A stretch of 64,000 nucleotides of DNA from Cynocephalus volans (lineage: Eukaryota; Chordata; Mammalia; Dermoptera; Cynocephalidae): positions 83,745,624-83,809,623 of the forward strand of contig NC_084478.1 in NCBI RefSeq assembly GCF_027409185.1, written 5' to 3'. A model generated the notes under the pieces. The model was not told the DNA's origin. It ran no database searches and was given only the letters and a program-made list of their open reading frames with translations. Positions 1 through 10,420 of this stretch are shown here, one piece after another. Within the stretch, counting starts at the first letter, position 1; each line of letters starts with the position of its first letter. Both the position numbers and the translations under genes were made by a program.

Positions 1-191
1 CAACTGCTTTACCACAAAGTTCTGTTGTTACATAGTTGTTATTGTATTTCTACAGAGAGCCAAAAGGGATGCTATTTCTCTGGCAAGCTCAGTATGCCAC
101 TTTAAATTTAATTGGGCAGATTAACAGGTTTCTGGATCTCTGAATGATATAATGGAGGTGGTCATTTGTGGTGATAAGGACAAGCACAGTA

Positions 192-262
192 CTGGAGACC
201 TGGATTTGTCAGCACCACACTCTCCCAAGTGAGCCACGGGCCGGCCCCTGGAGACCTGGGTT
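192..262 (-). repeat. 3'-truncated tRNA-derived SINE (5' half only) with target-site duplication
   Basis: The 41 bases at 207-247, read on the minus strand, start GGGCCGGCCCGTGGCTCACT and end in GGTGCTGACA. This is the 5' half of a tRNA-like SINE (A-box region, D arm, start of the anticodon arm). Copies of CTGGAGACCTGG-TT (one mismatch) flank it at 192-206 and 248-262. There is no 3' half and no A tail, so it looks like a tailless retroposed copy rather than a normal SINE. Subfamily not assigned. Confidence 0.7.
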
Positions 263-420
263 TGAATACTGGTTTTCCCACTAACCAGCTCTATGACCTT
301 AAGTCATTTCTCTTTATACGGCTTCATTTCCTCATCTGTAAAAATGGGGATAATAATATTAATCTCACAGAGTTGATGTGAGGCTGAAATGTGAAAGTTC
401 TTTATAATCTACACAATTGT
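249..420 (+). repeat. MIR (ancient tRNA-SINE)
   Basis: Matches the MIR core in forward orientation: a GGGTTTGAAT-type B-box area, then CCTCATCTGTAAAAATGGGG near 333-352 and the AATATTAATCTCACAGAGTTG region. It overlaps the right TSD copy of the neighbouring SINE fragment, so the SINE half inserted into or beside this older element. Confidence 0.8.
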
Positions 421-504
421 CTGTGTGCATGTATGTTGGGGGGTTGTTTTGTTTTTAAGGGAAATCTGGTCTTCTCCAGGCCAGGACATCTTAACAGTTA
501 TTGG

Positions 505-1735
505 GTTTCTCCTTCAGATTTATTGAGAAATAATTGACAGACAAAAATTGTATACATTTATCATGTACAACATGATATTTTGATATATGTACGCATTGTG
601 AAATGATCACCACAATCAAGCTAATTTATCCATCACATCTCATAGTCATCCTGTTTTTTGATGAGAACATTTAAGATCCACTCTCTTTGCAATCATCAAG
701 TATACAATACATTATTATTAACTATAGTCACTGCGTTGTACACTATATCTTCAGAACTTATTTATCCTGTTCTACTGAAACTTTGCACCCTTTGACCAAC
801 TTTCCCCCAACCTCCCACCCCCTACCCCCAGCCCCTGGTAACCATCATTCTACTCTCTGTTTCTATGAATTCAACTTTTTAGATTCCACACATAATTGAG
901 ATTATTCAGTATTTGTCTTTCTGTGTCTGGCTTATTTCACTTGGCATAATGTCTTCCAGATTCATCTTTGTTTTCACAAATGGCAAAATTTCCCTCTTTT
1001 TAAAGATTGAATAGTATTCCATTGTGTATATATACCGTATTTTCTTTATCCATTAATCCATTGATGGATACTTAAGTTAATTCCATATCTTGGCTATTGT
1101 GAATAATGTTGCCATGAAAGTGGGAGTGCAGATATCTCTTCAACATACTGATTTCCTTTCCTTTGTATATAATCCCAGAAGTGGGATTGCTGGATCATAT
1201 GGTAGTTCTATTTTCAATTTTTTGAGAAACCTTTATACTGTCGTCCATAACAGCTGTACTAATTTACATTTCCATCAACAGTATAAAAAGGTTCTTTTTT
1301 CTCCACATCCTGGCCAACACTTATTTTTTGCCTTTTTGGTAATAGCTATTCTAGCAGGTATGAGGTAATATCTCTGTGGTTTTGATTTGCATTTCCCTGC
1401 TAGTGATGTCGAGCATTTTTTCATAAACCTGTTGCCCATTTATATGTCTTCTTTTGATAAATGTCTATTCAAGTCCTTTGCCCATGTTTAAATCAAGTTA
1501 TTTGTTTTCTTGCCATTGAGTTGTTTGTGTTCCTTATATATGAGGGTACCTCAAAAAGTTCATGGAAAAAAAAGTTCATGGAAAGATTTGTGTTATCTAC
1601 TAATTTTATTTTTCCATGGACTTTTTGAAGTACCCTCATATCTTAGATATTATTAAATATATGGTTTCAAAGTATTTTGGGGGTTTCTTATCCAAACTGA
1701 TTGTATTCTTTATTAAATCGAGGTTGTGATTATCC
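505..1735 (-). mobile_element. L1 fragment (3' UTR and ORF2 C-terminus), 5'-truncated
   Basis: Read on the minus strand this is the end of an L1: the C-terminal part of ORF2 (about 880-1735) followed by the 3' UTR (505-880). On the plus strand it shows the usual antisense signatures, such as TTGGCTATTGTGAATAATG (near 1090) and GGGATTGCTGGATCATATGG (near 1183). A MITE at 1539-1640 interrupts it; the L1 resumes directly after. Many stops, no coding capacity. Confidence 0.85.
1539..1640. mobile_element. Palindromic mariner-like MITE (copy 1)
   Basis: About 100 bp with nearly perfect inverted repeats: left end TATGAGGGTACCTCAAAAAG, and the right end is the complement of TATGAGGGTACTTCAAAAAG. TA dinucleotides bound both sides, as for Tc1/mariner insertions. 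It sits inside antisense L1 sequence that reads through once the element is removed, so the MITE inserted later than the L1. Two further copies lie at 48068-48156 and 51957-52268. Family name not assigned. Confidence 0.75.
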
Positions 1736-2034
1736 TAAAGGAAGCTTGGAGATCCTCAGCTAAAGATCTGCAGTTTGCTCATCTGGATGAAATATTTAAG
1801 GGCCTGTGATCACTTCTTCTAACCTCTTTCTCTCTTTATAAAAGACAAAATTCCCATCAGGTCACAGGTGGCATTTTTAAATAGTATAGTACAGTAGGGA
1901 GCAAGAAAATGGTGATGATAGTGTTGAAGATGTCAAGGAGCTTTACAAATTAAATTGGGGTAGTCCAGGTTCCTTATTTTATAGTTGAAGAAACAGAGCC
2001 TGATGATGGAGATGAATTGTTATGATGATAATAC

Positions 2035-2272
2035 AGATTGAGCATCCCTAATCTGAAAATCTGAAATTCAAAACGCTCTAATATCTGAAAATTTTTGAGC
2101 GACAACATGACACTCAAAGGAAATACTCATTGGAGCATTTTGGATTTCAGATTTTTGGACTAGGGATATTGTACTGATTGTATCTGCAAATATTACAAAG
2201 TCTGAAAAAATATGAAATCCAAAACACTTCTGGTTCCAAGCATTTCAGATAAAGGATACTCAATCTGTAATA
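2035..2272. mobile_element. Tigger-like (pogo) non-autonomous DNA transposon
   Basis: Begins ACAGATTGAGCATCCCTAAT and ends ATACTCAATCTGTA, forming terminal inverted repeats. The interior is built from repeated 'ATCTGAAAATCTGAAAT'-type words, as in the mammalian pogo-like repeats with TTGAGCATCCC ends. Exact subfamily not assigned. Confidence 0.7.
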
Positions 2273-2465
2273 ACAGCTAGTATTTATAGACTGCCTACTG
2301 TGTGCCAAGCACTGTCCTAAGTGCTTGACATGCATTATCTAATTTAATCTCCACAATAATTCTCTGGAGTAAGTACTATTACACCCATTTTACAGAAGAG
2401 GAAACTGAAGCATAGAGAGGTTAACTTGCTCAAGGCCACATGATTAGAGGGCAGCAGAATCCAAA
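2273..2465 (-). repeat. MIR, reverse orientation
   Basis: Contains CTGTGTGCCAAGCACTGT, then CATTATCTAATTTAATC, CCATTTTACAGAAGAGGAAA and GTTAACTTGCTCAAGGCCAC. These are the MIR landmarks in complement order. It directly abuts the Tigger-like element. Confidence 0.85.
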
Positions 2466-2479
2466 TAATGCCAGGAATC

Positions 2480-2880
2480 TCTCTGGCATATTTTTCCTTC
2501 CAAAAACCCACTGCCTACTGAAAGCAATTTAAACTTTCAAATATGGCATCCAAGACCTTCCATGATCTGGCCCCAGCCTATCTCTCTGGCCTTGTTTCCT
2601 ACAATTCATCTTCATGTATTTTGCACTCCAGTAACTGTTTAGTTTGCTGAATATGTCACATGCTTTTGTAACTTGTTGCTTTGGCTATGGTACCTTCTGT
2701 TCCCTCCCTTACCATCTCTACAGATCCAAATGTTACCCATCCTACAAGACCCAGTTCAAATGTCATTCAGTTCACTTAGAAGCAACTTTAACCACCTTTG
2801 TGCTTCTGAAGCTTTTCACACTGACTTTCTGCTCAGGAAGGGCTTTGCTTCTGTGTCAGCCAACAAGAGGGGATGTTAGG
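2480..2880 (+). repeat. LINE L2 3' region
   Basis: Contains CCTTCCATGATCTGGCCCCA followed by the alanine/leucine-type spacing and 'CCCAGTTCAAATGTCA' typical of L2 3' ends, in forward order. Short open frames here (for example 2644-2925) are chance frames within L2. Confidence 0.75.
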
Positions 2881-4182
2881 TTTCCTAGAGCCCTGTCTGC
2901 TTGCAAGTTTGTCATAAGGATGTAATGAGACAATGGATGTGAAAAAAACCTTTTGAACTGTAGAGTGCTGTAAGGGTCATCAGTGCATTTTAGGTCTTCC
3001 TTAATTGTTCCAGGTTTGGTAAATCATAGCCCTTTCAGGCTGTGACTATTTTTAGGAGGTCAAATTTTCATTTCTGATTCATATTAAAGAAAATTTTAAA
3101 TGTCAAAGTTGAATAAGCAAAAGGGCAAGTAATAGAAGGTAACGCGAACAAATAAAAATATTGATTATTATTAGGTGATGAGATTGTGAACAATTACAGT
3201 CTTGGATTTCCATTGTTTTCACAATAGATGAACAGGAAAAGATGAGAAAAATGGGAATAGTTGCTTGGAATTAATTACGTATGCTTATAGTTTTTCTTTG
3301 ATTTGCAAAATCTGTGTTCATTTAAAAGCCCTAAGAAAGGGCTTGTGCTCTTTGCTGATAAAGTAACAGGGCCATAGTGCTATGAAATAAAAGGTGGCTA
3401 TAGGCCCAGGTTTTATTTATGTCTGTGTACACGTATTAAACCCACCTCCATGCTAACGGATGACACTCAAAAGCCTTTAGAGAGACTGACATCTGCTATG
3501 GGGGAGTCACACTTGGGACAACTTGATTGACCATTTTTGGCATATGCTGGTCTAAACTGGCTTATCAATTGGCTAGCAATCTTTTCTGAATTAGGTCCAG
3601 CTTTCAGCAGGCACATTTCCATCTGGTTAAGCTTAAAACTCAAGCTGTTTTTAAACAAACAAAAAAAACTACTTTATACCAATACTAGTCTAGGCAAAAC
3701 GTTCTTACATATACCACTCCTGTCCTTTAAAAAGCATTTTCATTTCCTTTTGTTTTAAACCAGGGGTAAATGACATGGTTTCAGGGGCTCTTGGAACCTG
3801 GATTTTGAAGAAGAGCAAAGATAGATTTTTAAAGACACAAAAGGAGATAGGGAGGAAGAAAATGCATACATCCGCAAAAACTGGTTTGCTTGCATGGAAA
3901 AACATGAAGCTAATATGTTAGGTGCCTGCATTCTCTCAGTGGAAGGAGGTAGCCCTGATTAACAGCTGCTTAGTGCAGACAGAGTCTTCTACACACGGGT
4001 CTCTGTTTGTACATCATGCACTAGACTTTGGGACAGTGCATCACATTATCAAGTTACATAGATGATTAGAAGAGAGATGACAATAAACAAAGCCATGTGG
4101 TGCATGACATGTACCAGCAGGACGATAAATCAGAGGCCTAAGGGCTTTGTCTTTTGATCAGCTCAATAATGACGCTGTTGAC
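2881..4182. other. Unassigned intergenic sequence
   Basis: About 1.3 kb with no gene and no repeat that I can name. Open frames are short, overlap on opposite strands and have no recognisable domains. Confidence 0.5.
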
Positions 4183-4672
4183 TGTTGGAGAAAATATAGG
4201 GAAAATGGTCAGGGCCCCTCAGATGTTCAGAATCTTGCCAAGCATTTGATGTAAACAGGCATATGCGCTCAGGTGTTCCTTGGTTATCGTCTAGTGTAAT
4301 TGCGTGTGTGCACCCAGGTGTCCTGGGTTACGGACTTCAGTATAAGGATGAGTGGCTCTGATCCACAGGGCCTCCCATCCCTGGGATATCCCCCCATGGG
4401 GGGGCATGGGGAAGTCACTTCTGCTGGAGGCTGCTGCTGCTAGTGCCCCCGGGACCCTCTGCAAGGCTACTGCCACTGCCAGACCTGTAAGCTGCTGCCA
4501 CTGTGGAAGCTGAGGACTGAGCTCATGTCATCTGCCAACAGCTCCTGGAGTCTTTCCCAATTACCTAGCATGGACCTGCATGTGAGGGGTCTGGGGATCC
4601 AGCCTGGCATGTGAGGGGTCTGGGGCCCAGTCTGTAAAATGGGTTTGGAGGGTCTGAGCCCTAGCTCTGACA
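4183..4672 (+). mobile_element. Solo LTR related to the provirus at 6385-12117 (older or longer subfamily)
   Basis: Starts TGTTGGAGAAAATA and ends GCCCTAGCTCTGACA. It shares, in order with the provirus LTR, TCAGGGCCCCT, GATGTTCAGAATCTTGC, CTCAGGTGTTCCTTG, GCACCCAGGTGTCC and CTCTGATCCACAG. It is about 120 bp longer, with an extra GC-rich insert near 4370-4500. I could not see a convincing 5-bp duplication at the edges. Confidence 0.75.
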
Positions 4673-5099
4673 GTATAAATGGAAACTTAGTATAACTAAA
4701 ATAATAACTAAAATAATGAAACATTTTGGCTTTAGTTATGATTTGCCTTACTTTATATTGACCTTTCCTTAGCACCCTCTGCTCCTCACTTCTGGGTATA
4801 AATTCCCATAGGAAAGTCAGCTGGTTTAGGGATGGAAGGTGAAGGGCAAGTTAGAGGATTGAGAGACACGGTTAACATTTCCTTAGAATGTGTTTGCAGC
4901 CTTAATATTGACATAGCAGCTTGAGGCAGAGCCTCTCAGATCCAGATGCTTTGTGATTCTGTCATAGGGCTGAGGTTTAGCAGGTGTCTCCTGGTTGTTG
5001 CAACTTTGTAAAAACACTTTTGACTTAAATTATGGTTTGGATCAGGCTAGTGATTTCAGGAAACAATTTCTGGAATGGTGCCAGAAATCTAGGGTGCTC
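4673..5099. other. Unassigned intergenic sequence
   Basis: Roughly 430 bp between the solo LTR and an old L1 fragment. No gene or named repeat recognised. Confidence 0.45.
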
Positions 5100-5440
5100 A
5101 ATTTTTTCAATTAAACATGTTTTATTTTTAAATAAGACTTATAAAGAGTTGCAGAAATAGTAGGGCTCCTATGTACCCTTCATCCAGCTTTCCTCAATAA
5201 TAAAATCTTATATAACCATAGAACATTATCAAAAGCAGGAAATTGACATTGGTACAATACTATTAACTAAACTATTGTATAGACCTTATTCAGATTTCAT
5301 CGTTTTACATGCATTCATTTTTCAAGAATACTTTTAAAATGAAATTTCATCGTGTGTAACTACTACCACCACCAAGATACAAAATTGTTCCATCACCAGA
5401 AAGACGCTCCTTTGTGCTACCCTTTTATAGCCAGTCACAA
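5100..5440 (-). repeat. Old L1 3'-end fragment
   Basis: T-rich left edge, then GAGTTGCAGAAATAGTAGGG, CTTATATAACCATAGAACAT and ATTGACATTGGTACAATACT. This word order is that of ancient (L1M-type) 3' ends seen in complement. Subfamily not assigned. Confidence 0.5.
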
Positions 5441-5444
5441 TAGC

Positions 5445-5766
5445 TGTCAGGCTGGGTCACAGGCCCTTCAAACCCGTCCTGTGCAGACTGGGTCACAGAA
5501 CCCTCATATGCAGGTCGTGAGCTAGGTAGTTGAAAAAAGATCCTAGGAGCCATTGGCAAGATCAATGTGTTTTATTCAGATATGAGTTCAGCCCCAGTGG
5601 ATCAGAGCCATTGTCTTTTTATACCAGAGTAAGATAACCAAGGAACACCTGGGCACACATGTGCAGTTAACATATTTACAACAGACATGCTGAGTTATGC
5701 TCAGCCAGATATGAGGTGAGGGAGCCTGACCGTTCTGTCTCCATTTTCCTCACTAGGAGTGTTCAA
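5445..5766 (-). mobile_element. Solo LTR of the same family, inverted
   Basis: The complement reads GAGGAAAATGGAGACAG, then CCCAGGTGTTCCTTGGTTAT, a TATAAAA-type box near 5622, CAATGGCTCTGATCCACTGG, AATAAAACACATTGAT, ACCTAGCTCACGACCTGC and ends CCCAGCCTGACA at 5445. These blocks match the LTRs at 4183 and 6385 in order. The outer edge (5752 or 5766) is uncertain. No clear TSD. Confidence 0.75.
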
Positions 5767-6384
5767 TTTTAACTAAGTTTTAACCTCTCTGAAGTGGCCT
5801 CTGTCAGGAAATATTCTCCTGAAGCCTCTCTTCCAGGTCAAACCTCCATGGCTGACCTCCAGAAGAACATATTTTCCCATTAAATCTTTGGCACAAGTGT
5901 GAACAATTTCCTCATTGCTTGGTTTCCCTTAGCACGGTTGTAGAAGGCTGAACTTTTTTAAAGACTTGAAAAAATATGAGTATTAAGGAAGAACACAAAG
6001 GAAAGAAGTACAAGACACAAAAATCAAGCTTCCAAAGAACTTGTTTCTAATTCCACATTAAATTGCTTGCAAGGCTTTTAAACCATATCCCATGCCTTAT
6101 TCTGTTTCCTTAGATACGTTTGCTTCATCCCCCAGGTACTGGCCAGTACAACTTCCCAGACACCTTGACTGCTTACCCACTCTCCAAGTCTCCACATGTC
6201 AGGTATCAGTGTATTTCCTGTTACCTAGGAGATGGCTGCTCCTTCATTTCCCTTCTTTCATCAAGTACCTACACCCCCAACTGTATACAGCCATCCACTC
6301 AGTGATGGTTTTCCATCTGAAATTTATCCACAACTGAGTGGTGACTGAAACAACTAACATCATCATCGTTTAGGTGAGAAACTG
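5767..6384. other. Unassigned intergenic sequence
   Basis: About 620 bp between the inverted solo LTR and the provirus. No gene or named repeat recognised; the 81-codon frame at 6092-6337 has no recognisable domain. Confidence 0.45.
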
Positions 6385-6751
6385 TGTTGGGAAACATAGG
6401 AAAATGTCAGGGCCCCTCCGATGTTCAGAACCTTGCTGAGCATTGGCTGTAAATATCCTCAGGTGTTCCTTGTTACTGCTTAATGTAAGTTGTGTATGGG
6501 CACCCAGGTGTCCAGGGTTGTGGACTTAAGTATAAAAGACTAACAGCTCTGATCCACAGTGCTGCTCAGAACTCTCAGAGAAGCCACTAGGATAGCTGCT
6601 CCTAGATCTAAATAAAACCCATTCATTTTTCTATACCTACGGCTCCTAGAATCTTTTTTTTTCTATTACCTAGCTCACATACCTGCGTGTGGAGGGTTTG
6701 TAACCCAATCTGTGGACCAGATTCAAGGGGTCTGTAAGCCATAGCTTTACA
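6385..6751 (+). repeat. 5' LTR of the provirus
   Basis: 367 bp, starts TGTTGGGAAA and ends TAGCTTTACA. A TATAAAAG box lies at 6531-6538 and an AATAAA polyadenylation signal at 6611-6616, in the order expected of U3-R-U5. Flanking 5-mers are AACTG (left) and CCCTG (right of the 3' LTR), only a partial match to a target-site duplication. Confidence 0.85.
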
Positions 6752-6753
6752 AT

Positions 6754-6771
6754 TGGCATAGTCAGCAGGGT
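6754..6771 (+). other. Probable primer-binding site
   Basis: TGGCATAGTCAGCAGGGT starts 3 bases after the LTR and begins with the TGG required to pair with a tRNA CCA end. I could not match it to a particular tRNA, so the primer remains unassigned. Confidence 0.45.
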
Positions 6772-6801
6772 ACTTGAGCAGGTACAGGAGCCAAAAGCCT
6801 C

Positions 6802-7053
6802 TTGGAGAGTGAGGAAATGTGGCTACTCCTGAATATGTTGTGCCCTCTGGCCACTTTCCTGTTGACCGGGATCTGGTTGCTGCTTGCTACATTACAAGTC
6901 AGCATAGACCAGGCACTCCATGAAGCAGTGTGGCCTCGGAGAGCCCCTTGGGAGGGGGAGGAAATATGGCTGTCCTTGAGCATATGGTGCCCGGTGGCCA
7001 CTTTTCTGTTGACTGGAGCCTGGCTACTTCTCACTATGATACAAACGGATTGA
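6802..7053 (+). pseudogene. Leader ORF with an internal in-frame duplication (84 codons)
   Basis: An open frame between the primer site and gag. It contains two similar segments 147 bp (49 codons) apart: EEMWLLLNMLCPLATFLLTG near residues 4-23 and EEIWLSLSIWCPVATFLLTG near residues 53-72. Each holds a strongly hydrophobic stretch that could form a membrane helix. I do not recognise the product. It may be a duplicated piece of the gag leader rather than a gene, since duplicated DNA of length divisible by three keeps an existing frame open. Confidence 0.4.
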
Positions 7054-7105
7054 GATTTAAAGAAGAAAGCAGAGCTGTTGGAAGCATGGATAATCTGTCT
7101 GGAGG

Positions 7106-8077
7106 ATGACATACTGCGACTGGGCACCCCTGCCTATCACACCTGGAAGAACAACAAACCCAGTGGTGAGTTGGAGGAGACTTTGTGTCTCCAGGCACAA
7201 CGTTGTGCACCAGAAACTGAAACGTGAGCAGCCTATAAGACCAGGTGGAAAACCGGCAGGTGATCCATGGGTAACTGAACTCACTACCTATGTCCCATAT
7301 ACCCAGGTTGAATTAGTTGATTTAGGGAGACAGTTCTGGCAGAAACGGGGAGACCCTGGCTGCTTGGCTGCTGCGGTTATGGGACCTAGGGGTGGATAGT
7401 GTGATGTGCTCTGGTGAGGAGATGGAGAAATTGGCCTCTATTACCATGCACCCAGCCCTGAGGCTGCAGCTGCAGAATAGCCACAGATACGCACAAGGGC
7501 CCGATAATCACTCCTTAATGGAATGGGTGAGTGCAGCTGCCCGGACCGTGTGGGGAAATGCTGGAGAACTGCCCAAGACTGTGAGTAAATGGCAAACATA
7601 TACTGACTTGGTTCAAATAATTCGGGAGCTGTGGATGAGGCAGTCCATGTTTAATGTGAACACTCGTGGCCCAGACAATGAGAATTTTACAGGCAGCATG
7701 AGAGAGACACTGCTGCAGAATGCCCTGTCAACATCCTTTGGGTCACTGATGGCCATACTGGCCCCATACATTGGTCATCCTATACATGGAGTAACGACCA
7801 TAATAGCCTGGGTAAAGTAGAGGAGATAAGACAAGCAAAAGAGGTCTGGAAGGTGGCTAAGACCCAACCCCTAAGAAATGATCAGGATCTTATCCTGAGG
7901 GGACCAAGCAAGACTAGCCGTAAGCAGATGTGGCTTGACTTGCAGCAGGGGTTGATAGCAAGAAAACTGACCGGCAGCCAGATGCAGTCCTGTTTGCCTT
8001 GTGGCAGCAATTACGCCCTGAACAGCATTTCACTAAACATCCAGAAACAGGTAGCAAAGTGTGCTTGGTGTACTTAA
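7106..8077 (+). pseudogene. ERV gag remnant
   Basis: Three overlapping open segments in different frames (7106-7399, 7392-7820, 7853-8077) together form a gag-like polypeptide. The middle one has capsid-like helical sequence (for example LVQIIRELWMRQSMF). The frame changes near 7392-7399, and a TAG ends the middle segment at 7818-7820. I see no CCHC zinc knuckle. The position directly before the protease supports the call. Not functional. Confidence 0.65.
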
Positions 8078-8217
8078 AGGATTTTTTGATTGCTTCTGAG
8101 GAGGCAGGTGAAATGTTCCAGTTTGATTAGGGAGCAGGCCCAGGTACTCGTCTTTTGAGGGCAGGCGAGGACCGGAGGCCTCACGTTGAATTGGAAATAC
8201 ACTGATCAAGGACTAAT

Positions 8218-8472
8218 GTGCAGCATGTTTTGGCATTGGTAGATACAGACACAGAATGTAGCCTAATATATGGCAATCCAGATAAGGTTCCAGGGGCCAC
8301 AGTTCATATGGATGGATATGGAAGACATACTATTGAAGTCAAAGCTATGTCACTGCCATTGGGCATAGGAAGATTACCTCCTTGTATATGTACTTTATAT
8401 ATATCCCCAGTAGCTGAGTACATCTTGGATATGGATGTACTTTATGGCTTGTACCTGCAAACAACAGTTTGA
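8218..8472 (+). pseudogene. ERV aspartic protease remnant
   Basis: Residues 6-14 read ALVDTDTEC, where retroviral proteases have an ALVDTG-type active site. Here the codons at 8242-8250 give Asp-Thr-Asp, so the glycine of the catalytic triad is replaced. Beyond this comes a flap-like region and a LDMDVLYG segment near the end that resembles the family's C-terminal ILGxD-type motif. Stops follow at 8470. Inactive. Confidence 0.7.
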
Positions 8473-8505
8473 GAATTTTGGCTGCAAATATGGACAGTAA
8501 AGCCT

Positions 8506-9362
8506 GTGTTATGGGGATATGCTAAACATGACCCACAGGTGTTACCCCAGCCAAGACATGTGGTTAATGTAAAGCAGTATCACCTACCAGGAGGACATGC
8601 AGAGATAGGTGCCACTATATTGGAATTAGAAAAAGTTGGCATTATTCATCCAGTGCATAGCCCATTTAATGCACTGGTATGGCCAGTGAAAAAACCTGAT
8701 GGTACTTGGAGAATGACTAGACAATCAAGAATTAAACAAAGTAGTGCCTCCTTTGCATGCAGCCATGCCTTCAGTTCACGACTTGATGGATCATCTGATG
8801 ACTCATCTGGGAAGTTATTATGTATTGGACCTTGAAAATGCTTTCTTTATGCCAATCTCGGCCGATAGCCAAGATCAGTTTGCCTTCACCTGGGAAGGGA
8901 GGCAGTGGACCTTTCAAGTATTGCCCCAAGGTTATCTGCATAGCCCAACCATCTGTCATGGTTTAGTGACTGGGGACTTAGCCAAGTGGACAAAGCCCAG
9001 CATGGTTACGATGTTTCACTACATCGATCATGTGTTGTTAACCTCTGATTCTTACAGATTTAACCCAGGCAGCTCCAATGCTGCTAAGCCATTTGGAACA
9101 ATGTGAGTGGGCTGTGAACACAGCTAAAGTACAAGGATCTGGCCTGTCAGTCAAATTCTTAGGAGTGGTGTGGTCGGGTAAGACGAGGGTCATCCCAGAA
9201 GCTATTGTAGATAAGATTCAGGCGTACCCCGGACCCACAACTGTAGCTCAGCTACAGACATATTTGGAATTTCTGGGGTATTGGAGAGCTTTTGTACCCC
9301 ATATGGCTCAAATGGCATGCCCATTAACAAAGGAGCCCCCTGGGATTGGACTGAGGAAGTAG
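8506..9362 (+). pseudogene. ERV reverse transcriptase remnant
   Basis: Three open segments in different frames (8506-8835, 8744-9106, 9078-9362) cover the fingers, palm and connection. Recognisable blocks are PVKKPDGTWRMT, a VLDLENAFF palm strand with the first catalytic Asp, a FQVLPQGYLHSPTICH segment, and FHYIDHVLL at 9014-9040. The catalytic YxDD is YIDH (9020-9031), so the second active-site aspartate is lost. Frameshifts lie near 8735 and 9060. The WRAFVPHMAQMACPLT block near the end is the usual start of the connection domain. Confidence 0.85.
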
Positions 9363-10420
9363 AATAGGCTTAGTGGGCTACAAAAAGGGCGATACAGCAA
9401 GTACAGGCTTTACAAGTGGCTAATCCCACTAAACATTTTGAACTAGATGTAAATATCACCCAAGAGAGGTTAGGATGGGGTTTGTGGCAGAGACAAGACC
9501 GATTCCAAACACCTGTAGGATTCTGGTCTCAGCTCTAGAAGGGTGCTGAAGTACCCTATTCTCTAATAGAAAAACAGCAGTTGTATATTCTGCCTTGATG
9601 GCCACTGAGGCTATCACAGGAACTGCCAAAGTCCTAGTAAGGACAACATCCCATACTAGGTTGGCTGCACACGTGGGCAACCAATCCTAAAACGGGTGTA
9701 GCTCAAACTCTCACTCTGTCTAAATAGGGAGCATATATAGAACAAAGTAGCACTGTGTCAATGAGTTCTCTGTCCAAAGAGTTGCAGGCTGTGCTAGGCC
9801 CAGTAGAAGTTGTGGAGGAAACTTTGACACAACTCCTACCCATGGAGGTGGAGGCTACACCTTTCCATGAGGGACAGGGACCTATCGCAGAGCAAGCTTG
9901 ATATACAGATGGCTCTCGCATGTGACCCTTAGCATCACGGACAGCTGTTGCTGTCCAGCCCTTAACAGATACCATGTGGTATGAAAATGGCACAGGGCAA
10001 AGCAGTCAATGGGCTGAATTGAGAGCAGTATGGATGGTGATTAAAAAATGATCCTGGGCCATTAACCATCTGTACTGACAGCTGGGCTGTGTACAAAGGT
10101 TTAACCCTCTGGATTTCTACTTGGAAATATCAACAGTGGATGGTAGGCCACCGACCCCTGTGGGGACAAGCCATGTGGCAAGAGTTATGGGAATTGGGGT
10201 ATGAGGAAGAAGTAACCCTTTTTCATGTCATAGGACTTTTCCCCCTAGCCAGTCCAGGAAATGATGAAGCTGATGCCTTGGCTCAGGTAAGATGGCTGGA
10301 GAGAGCCCCACCTGCTGATGTAGCCCAGTGGTTACATCGACGAATGCAGAATGCTGGCAGCAAAACCTTGTGGATGGTGGCTCAAAGATGGGCCTTGCCT
10401 ATAAAATGGGAAGATGTGTA
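9363..10420 (+). pseudogene. ERV connection/RNase H remnant
   Basis: Continues the pol frame with several stops (9361, about 9537, and others). YTDGS at 9902-9916 is the first catalytic block of retroviral RNase H. The segment at 10089-10421 contains TLFHVIGL and NDEADALAQV, matching the end of the domain. The stops and frame changes make it non-functional. Confidence 0.75.
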
